Origin: Silene latifolia
Lineage: Eukaryota > Streptophyta > Magnoliopsida > Caryophyllales > Caryophyllaceae
DNA length: 64,000 nt
Reading direction: 5' to 3'
Assembly: GCF_048544455.1 (NCBI RefSeq)
Contig: NC_133537.1
Coordinates: 13,825,541 to 13,889,540 of the forward strand
Numbering within the stretch: the stretch's first letter is position 1; each line of letters opens with the position of its first letter. The notes beneath the pieces are model-generated. The model searched no databases. It saw only the letters and a list, made by a program, of their open reading frames with translations, and was not told where the DNA came from. The position numbers were made by a program, and so were the translations under genes. Below, one piece after another: positions 58,313 through 64,000 of this stretch.

Positions 58313-58650
58313 GGTGGTATTTGGCCTAACTTTAAAAGTGCTTTTGCAATTGAAAAAGTAGAAACTAGGCCAAACACTATAAATTAGGGAGGATTAAAAG
58401 TGTTTTTAAAAAGCCAAAATTGATAACTAACCCCTAAAAGTAGAAGTAGAAAATTATTACTTCTACTTCTACTTTTCACTCTATTGCCTAAAAACTCAAA
58501 AAATTAGTTAGGACGAATATAAATATTTATTAAAAAAATATTTTTACAAAAGTTTGGTCAAACAAGCAAAATTTTTACGAAAAATAACTTGTGAATAAAC
58601 TCATTTTAAAAAGAAAAAGCTATTTTACATAATCAAGGCCAAACAACACC
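58313..58650. mobile_element. Tourist-like MITE (GGTGGTATTTGGCC terminus)
   Basis: The ends GGTGGTATTTGGCC and GGCCAAACAACACC are inverted. The interior is AT-rich with AAAAGTAGAAG and CTTCTACTTTT palindromic words. No clear 3-bp duplication was read. Confidence 0.55.
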
Positions 58651-58657
58651 ATATAAC

Positions 58658-59585
58658 GGGGAGTGCTAGGGCGACACCGGGTGTTACCGAGTTTCGGTAA
58701 CACCCTAATAAAAAAATAAAAAAAAATAAAAAATTAATAAGTAGTTTTCGTTTTTTTTTTTGCGCCAATATCGTAGGGACAAAACCGTAATTCACAAACT
58801 AATATATTAATGATTTACATATTGAGTGTTCGGTTGTTTTGATTGTGATATATTGAGTGTTTGGTGGCGGCGGGTGACGACGTCGGTGGAGGACGGCATC
58901 GATTAGGGCAGCGCAAGTGTGATAGGTGTATTTGGTGAAATACAAATCTAATTTGTAATTTTGTTTTATCTTAGTTTTATAGTCTGGGTTATCATCAGCA
59001 TTGTTAAATTTTAACTTATCATTAATACCATTGTTAGGGCATCCTAGTCTGGTTATCATCAACATTGTTAAATTAACCTTGTTATCGAAAAGAGTAAAAT
59101 CAAATGCTAGCAGTGCAAAAATTAAGTCGCACTGATAACCAGACTACGATGCTCTATCTTGCGCCGTTATGGATCGCCGACGGACGGAAGGGGGTGTAGA
59201 GGGTGAGTTAGCGTGAAGGAGAGGGTGGGATGCGTTGGTTTGACAGTAGGAGGGAGATGACTGGGCTGACAGCGGGGGAGGTGCGGCTGGTGTGCCGGTG
59301 GTTAGGGACTGGATAGCGGTCGTTGGGGCGGCAGTAGGGGATGTAGCAAAGGTGGTTGAGGTGGTTGGGTATAACCCGCCGCTCAAAATCTTTCAATTTT
59401 AATTTTTATTAAAAAAATTATTAATATCTAATTAATTAATGTTAAGTTCCTAATCTACCCTTTAACAATAATTAGATTGAATTTTAAATTTTGTTGGAGG
59501 GAAACTAAAATACATAAGTAAATTACAATAATACCCCGGGTGTCGCTTAATTTGAGTGACGTCCGGTGTCGTCATCTCATTTTCC
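58658..59585. mobile_element. Possible terminal-inverted-repeat element with a nested MITE
   Basis: The left end (GGGGAGTGCTAGGGCGACAC) and the inverted right end (GGAAAATGAGATGACGACAC) share the block CGACACCGG at similar distances. TAACGG occurs on both sides as a possible remnant duplication. The Ser/Thr/Pro-rich frame at 59144-59386 is probably a chance frame. The assignment is weak. Confidence 0.35.
59037..59154. mobile_element. Short MITE, nested
   Basis: The ends GGGCATCCTAGTCTGGTTAT and its inverse (GAGCATCGTAGTCTGGTTAT) bound a 118-bp AT-rich unit. A partial related copy lies just left of it, near 58980-59010 (TAGTCTGGGTTATCATCAG). Confidence 0.6.
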
Positions 59586-59776
59586 TTAACGGATACAACT
59601 TGTCTTTTACTTAAACTACTTGACATCACAAACTCTCATTTAAGACGGGTCAAGTAGTTAAAATAAAACAAAAATATAATACATAAAGCAACAAATTTGC
59701 CTGATTATGCAGATGTCGTATGTTATTTGACCCGTTTTAATATTAAGACGGATATATCTGTCTTAGGAGAGACTTA

Positions 59777-59889
59777 GAGGGTGTTTGGTTAGAGCTTTTG
59801 AAATGAATTATGAGGTTCTAATTTCATACCTCCAAGGTATTATTACACTTCATTCCAATCCATTTCAACACTTTGAACCAAACAACCTC
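59777..59889. mobile_element. Tourist-like MITE, short
   Basis: The ends GAGGGTGTTTGGTT and AACCAAACAACCTC are near-perfect inverted repeats flanked by TTA (59774-59776 and 59890-59892). The length is 113 bp. It is a relative of the copy at 33330-33786. Confidence 0.75.
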
Positions 59890-59892
59890 TTA

Positions 59893-60490
59893 CTAACTTT
59901 TCATGGTCCGTAATCAGTCGGAATCTAAATTTAATCATACTTGGACAGTATTTTTAGTAAGTACATTAGATAATGAATAATTTTCAAAGGAGTGATGCAC
60001 TCATGACTCATGCCTCTATTGTTTGTCTTGAGACTCCCTGTTTTAGTTCACTCTTATTTACAATTTTATATAGAAGTTGCAAATAAATAAAGCATTATTG
60101 GTAGTGAGTGCTAAGTATGGGACTCAAAATAGTCAAACTTTGATTCAAAGCTAAACAAATCAGAATGATGTACAATTCTAACATCATCCGCAGATATAAT
60201 TGGAATAGCAAATTGAATTCAAAGTACATGTATGTAAAAGGACGATGACCAAACGGACCATTACTATCAAGATAAACTTAAAATCTAGAAGCCCTTTGTA
60301 ATTTCGTATGTTTCTAGACCACCATGAAAACAAAACAACAAAAGTACTCAATCTCGGCAAATTCTTGTTTCAGACGGTCAATTCTGTCTAAAATAAATAA
60401 GATGGAGTTTTGTGACTATTTTAAGGTCAAATCTAAGCACAATCATTCAGCTAGTGTTACAACTTATGTTAAACTAGTTGTTGCGTCGCG
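59893..60490. other. Intergenic DNA
   Basis: No gene or repeat is recognised. The frame at 60324-60548 partly overlaps the tandem duplication and is not credible. Confidence 0.4.
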
Positions 60491-61106
60491 CCCTCCCGGG
60501 CGCGGAGCCATATTCATGTACTTTCGAAGTTTTGAGGAATATCGCTAACGGATGCGGTTGTTTTGTGCGAAGTATGATGGGCGAAAGAAGTTAACGTATA
60601 GGAAGTAAACAACATAGTATTTCCAGTAAAGCTAATTATTTTTAAACATTAGTAAATCCGCATCTAGAAGCCATTAATTTCTAAATAACTGTAACTGCCA
60701 GGAGCTAATTATTTATAAGTCTGTGCAGATTATAAAGTACAACCCTAACATTAGACGATCGTTGTTAATTCGTAAAGCAACGGTTACAAAAGTGCCCTCC
60801 CGGGCGCGGAGCCCCAATTTGTATTTCTGTACTTTCGAAGTTTTGAGGAATATCGCTAACGGCTGCGGTTGTTTTGTGCGAAGTATGATGGGCGAAAGTA
60901 GTTAACGTATAGGACGTAAACAACATAGTATTTCTAGTAAAGCTAATTATTTTTACACATTAGTAAATCCGCATCTAGAAGCCATTAATTTCTAAATAAC
61001 CGTAACTGCCAGGAGCTAATTATTTAAAAGTCTGTGCAGATTATAAAGTACAACCCTAACATTAGACGATCGTTGTTAATTCGTAAAGCAACGGTTGCAA
61101 AAGTGC
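60491..61106. repeat. 304-bp tandem duplication, two copies
   Basis: The copies begin CCCTCCCGGGCGCGGAGCC at 60491 and 60795 and run in parallel to about 61106, with few differences. Each carries CTTTCGAAGTTTTGAGGAAT, TGTTTTGTGCGAAGTATGAT and TAGACGATCGTTGTTAATTC blocks. The second copy has about 9 bp more near its start. The second copy ends about 22 bp before the LTR element at 61128. Confidence 0.85.
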
Positions 61107-61127
61107 ACCAAAATTTGCCAAGGCAGC

Positions 61128-64000
61128 TGTTTGGGCTAAAAATAGCACAATAGAGAAGGCCCACCTAATAATGTAAAGGCTATAGGCAGAGTGATAAGGA
61201 GGAAGGGAGCCCGCGGACAAGGGAGTGGAGAAACGGGCTTAAGAGAGATCAGGAGCCCATCATAGAAGGCGCCCGCGTTAAGGAAAGAAGTGTCAGGGAG
61301 AAGTTAGGGAGAAGTCAGGGAGATCAAGGAGAATTGGCAAGGGAGTCCGGGTTTGGAAAGAGTCCTTATGAAAATTATATTCCCTTTCCATATTCAAGGT
61401 AGGACATATCTAGGGTTCTTACCCTATAAATAGCCAAGAGAGCGAATCAAGATTTCATTCATTGAACACCCGCATTCATACATCAACATTCAAGATCACA
61501 TCTCGGCAAATAAGATACGTTCATTCCAGATCTTGCTGGCGACACCTAGGGTCAGCAGGATTAGCTTCGTACCATAATTGTAATCATCCTCCTATTCATA
61601 TAGTGCAATACTTGGCAGGGTACCGTCCCTCCCGCGGTTGTTCCCACATTGGGTTTTCCGCGTCACCAAAACTCTAGTGTCAATTTACATTACGCACTTT
61701 ATTTTCCTATTTACTTATTGACATACGAACCATTATACAATCGACCAACAAATATAGACTACATTGACCCTAATTAATCGACTTGGGTAAAAATACCTAA
61801 ACAGTTTGGCGCCCACCGTGGGGCATTGTGGTCGTCAATCGTTGATATTCTAGATATACAATGGAAAAGCAAGCATCTGAAGCCGTGTCAGGGAGCAGGC
61901 AACCATCGCCACCACCACCATCTACCCAAAATCCAACATCAACAGTGGCCACGCATGCTCCCGAACATACCTCAAGAATCATACCGACAACAAAAGCTTC
62001 TCTACCTCCTAAGACTCCTGTTGTCACAGCTCACTCCAGATCAGATAAGGGAACAGCAAGTTCATGCACCACTCCGCCACCTAGTCCCACACAAATCTTA
62101 CTCACTGGCGTGGAAAATCTTCAGAAAGCTATGGAAAACATGAGAGAAGACCAAAGAAGAGCAGACGCTGAGGCAAGAAGGAGAGACAGAGAGCTCTGGG
62201 CACAGATCGATATCCTAAAACAGCAATCCGTCACTCCGGTGAGCGGGACAGGTGAAGGAAGATCTCCTTTGGTAGATCTGACACGGGGAGTATCGGCGTG
62301 ACAGTGATACCGGTGAACTAATAACAAGGTTATATTTGGCTACTGATGCCCGTCGGATGGAAGAATAACCCCACGGGGGTTAGGATACCTCACACGAGAT
62401 AGCGGCCGGCTAACTGCATAGGGACACAAACAGGTGGCCTCTCCGTCAGCAGCCCCGTAGCAATCGGGCGGACACCGTAGCAGATCCGAGTCAAACCAAA
62501 GCAAGTGGACGCGGCAAAGCAGGGGACAATCGTTACCACAACCCCCGATCACTGCCGGAGCTTATCGAATCTTCAAGAACCCGGATCGGGAGGAAATACG
62601 CAGAGATAGGCGATGACGGACCCCAGATTCGGCCAGTATAACTAATCAGCAATACTTGGAACTAAAAGAGATGTTGAGCAGGGTCCCAGGGCTACCACCC
62701 CCACTCGAAAAGGCAGCACTAGACAGTTATGCCGACTCACCCTTCGTGGACACCATATCTATCACGGCCATGCCAAAGGGATTCACGAATCCAAATATGT
62801 CTCTCTTCGACAAGACAAAGAGACCCCTTTGATCATATCAGCCAGTATAAGCGAAAAATGATGATAACGAATAAATGCTATAGGACAAGTTAAAGAGGCC
62901 TGCATATGCAAAGGATTCGGGTCCACCCTAACAGGACCGACACTTCGATGGTTTGTGAGCCTGCCCAACAGGTCGGTATCTACATTTACTGAATTGGTAA
63001 ACGCATTTACCCAACAGTTCAAGCGGCGTAAAGCCACAAAAGCCACAAAACGCGTGAGACCCGTAGAATCGTCCAGGGGGAAAAAAGAGCATTGGAGAAT
63101 ACAATATCGGGTTCAACAATGAGAAGGTAGCAAGACGAGAGTGTGATGTCTCAACAAAGTAGAAGCCTTGAAGGGGCCTCCACCACGACTCCGACCTATA
63201 TAAGCGATTAACCATGCATCCATGCCATAGTTTCAAGACGAGAAGAGGAGAGAAGCGCTGCCGCATAATCGGGTTGGAGGAAGATATCCTAGCCAGAGCC
63301 AACTTACAGAGCACACCAAGTATTTCTAGCACCTCAGCCGTGGAAAAATCAGGAAGAAAGCAAACCACCAGCAAGAAGGACGAGAGGTACAGACCATACG
63401 GGAGGGGAGTCAACAGAATCGAAGAAAATCAGCTACTCCCACTCTGGCAGAATACGGATTCACCACAAGAATCGGAGGAATCTTGAAGGCACTCAGGGAG
63501 ATGGGAGATGGAGTCAGGTGGCCCAACCCACCAGTAGGAGAGCAGGCATGGAGGAAAGACAGCAAGAAGAAGTGTGAGTTCCACCGGGATATTGGGCACA
63601 ACACTGAGGATTGCTATACATTACGAAGAGAGATCAAGCGCTGTCAGACGAACAAGGAAAGCTGAGCCACCTATTACCACGTGGGGGCAAAAAGAAGATA
63701 AGGTAGGCTCGCCAAACCGAACTCCACCCACATGCACCAAAATTATAAACGTGATAACAAAGCGGCTCGACTTGAGCGGATCGACATATTCAGCGGCCAA
63801 GAGACACGCTACAGAGACCAAAGGAGATAGGCCAGCCAATTCGTGCAGAATTTCTCACAGTGACCTGCCAGCAGCCAGCTTTGATGAAGGAGATGCATAC
63901 GATGAGCGAGAACATCATGACGCACTTATTATCACCTTGTCAATGGCCAATTGCACAGTTAGAAAGGTCTTGGTAGATACAGAAAGCTTGGTTAACTTAA
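61128..64000 (+). mobile_element. Ty3/gypsy LTR retrotransposon, 5' part, cut by the window end
   Basis: A probable 5' LTR (61128-61803) begins TGTTTGGGC and ends CCTAAACA, with a TATA box at 61425-61432. Directly after it comes a TTTGGCGCCCACCGTGGGGC-type primer site. The gag region starts at 61861 with a Pro/Thr-rich then coiled-coil segment, continues through a Gag domain (about 62,700-63,050), and reaches a CEFHRDIGHNTEDC knuckle-like motif (about 63,570-63,612). A protease-type start lies near 63,930-63,990. It is of Tat/Retand-like type. Gag looks broken in several places. The rest and the 3' LTR lie outside the window, so the target duplication cannot be read. Confidence 0.75.

Overview
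The window is nuclear DNA of a flowering plant: split genes with GT-AG introns, TATA boxes, plant-specific gene families (MUR3-type glycosyltransferase, DCD protein, TRM-like DUF4378 protein, plant metallothionein, two-MBD protein), a dense load of MITEs, and LTR retrotransposons. Repeat types and gene style suggest a eudicot, perhaps Caryophyllales, but that is an impression and not a measurement. All exon models below come from hand reading of splice sites and reading frames.

Layout. 1-3126: edge repeats and a one-exon GT47 exostosin-type glycosyltransferase (minus). 3127-8851: a transposon graveyard with a MULE-like MITE, two hAT MITEs with 8-bp target duplications, and a long LTR-like sequence. 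8852-12351: a short LTR element holding gag and protease but no reverse transcriptase (TR-GAG type). 12695-22989: a replication protein A large-subunit-like gene (minus) cut in mid-exon by an 8.6-kb Tat-type Ty3/gypsy element that carries an antisense ORF. 23212-24186: a gene with two dsRNA-binding-like regions on the same strand. 24499-27045: a 2.5-kb solo LTR. 27051-31570: AT-rich DNA, then a pile of nested MITEs. 31628-39979: a DCD-domain gene (plus) with a 3.9-kb 5'UTR intron. 41228-43818: a protein with two methyl-CpG-binding domains (minus). 45443-46054: an unrecognised ORF. 46892-47586: a tiny two-exon metallothionein (minus). 48791-50794: an Obg GTPase, probably mitochondrial (minus). 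51679-54197: MITEs and a hAT element containing a solo LTR. 54739-57168: a TRM-like DUF4378 gene (minus). 57300-61106: foldbacks, MITEs and a 304-bp tandem duplication. 61128-64000: the 5' part of another Ty3/gypsy element running off the window.

The host genes do not form a pathway; they are ordinary plant genes spaced by repeats. The strongest observations are the RPA1-like gene split exactly inside an exon with a 5-bp duplication (CAAGT), the 42-residue metallothionein built of two domains with identical cysteine spacing, the nested transposons whose target duplications can be read directly, and the antisense transcription unit in the Tat element.
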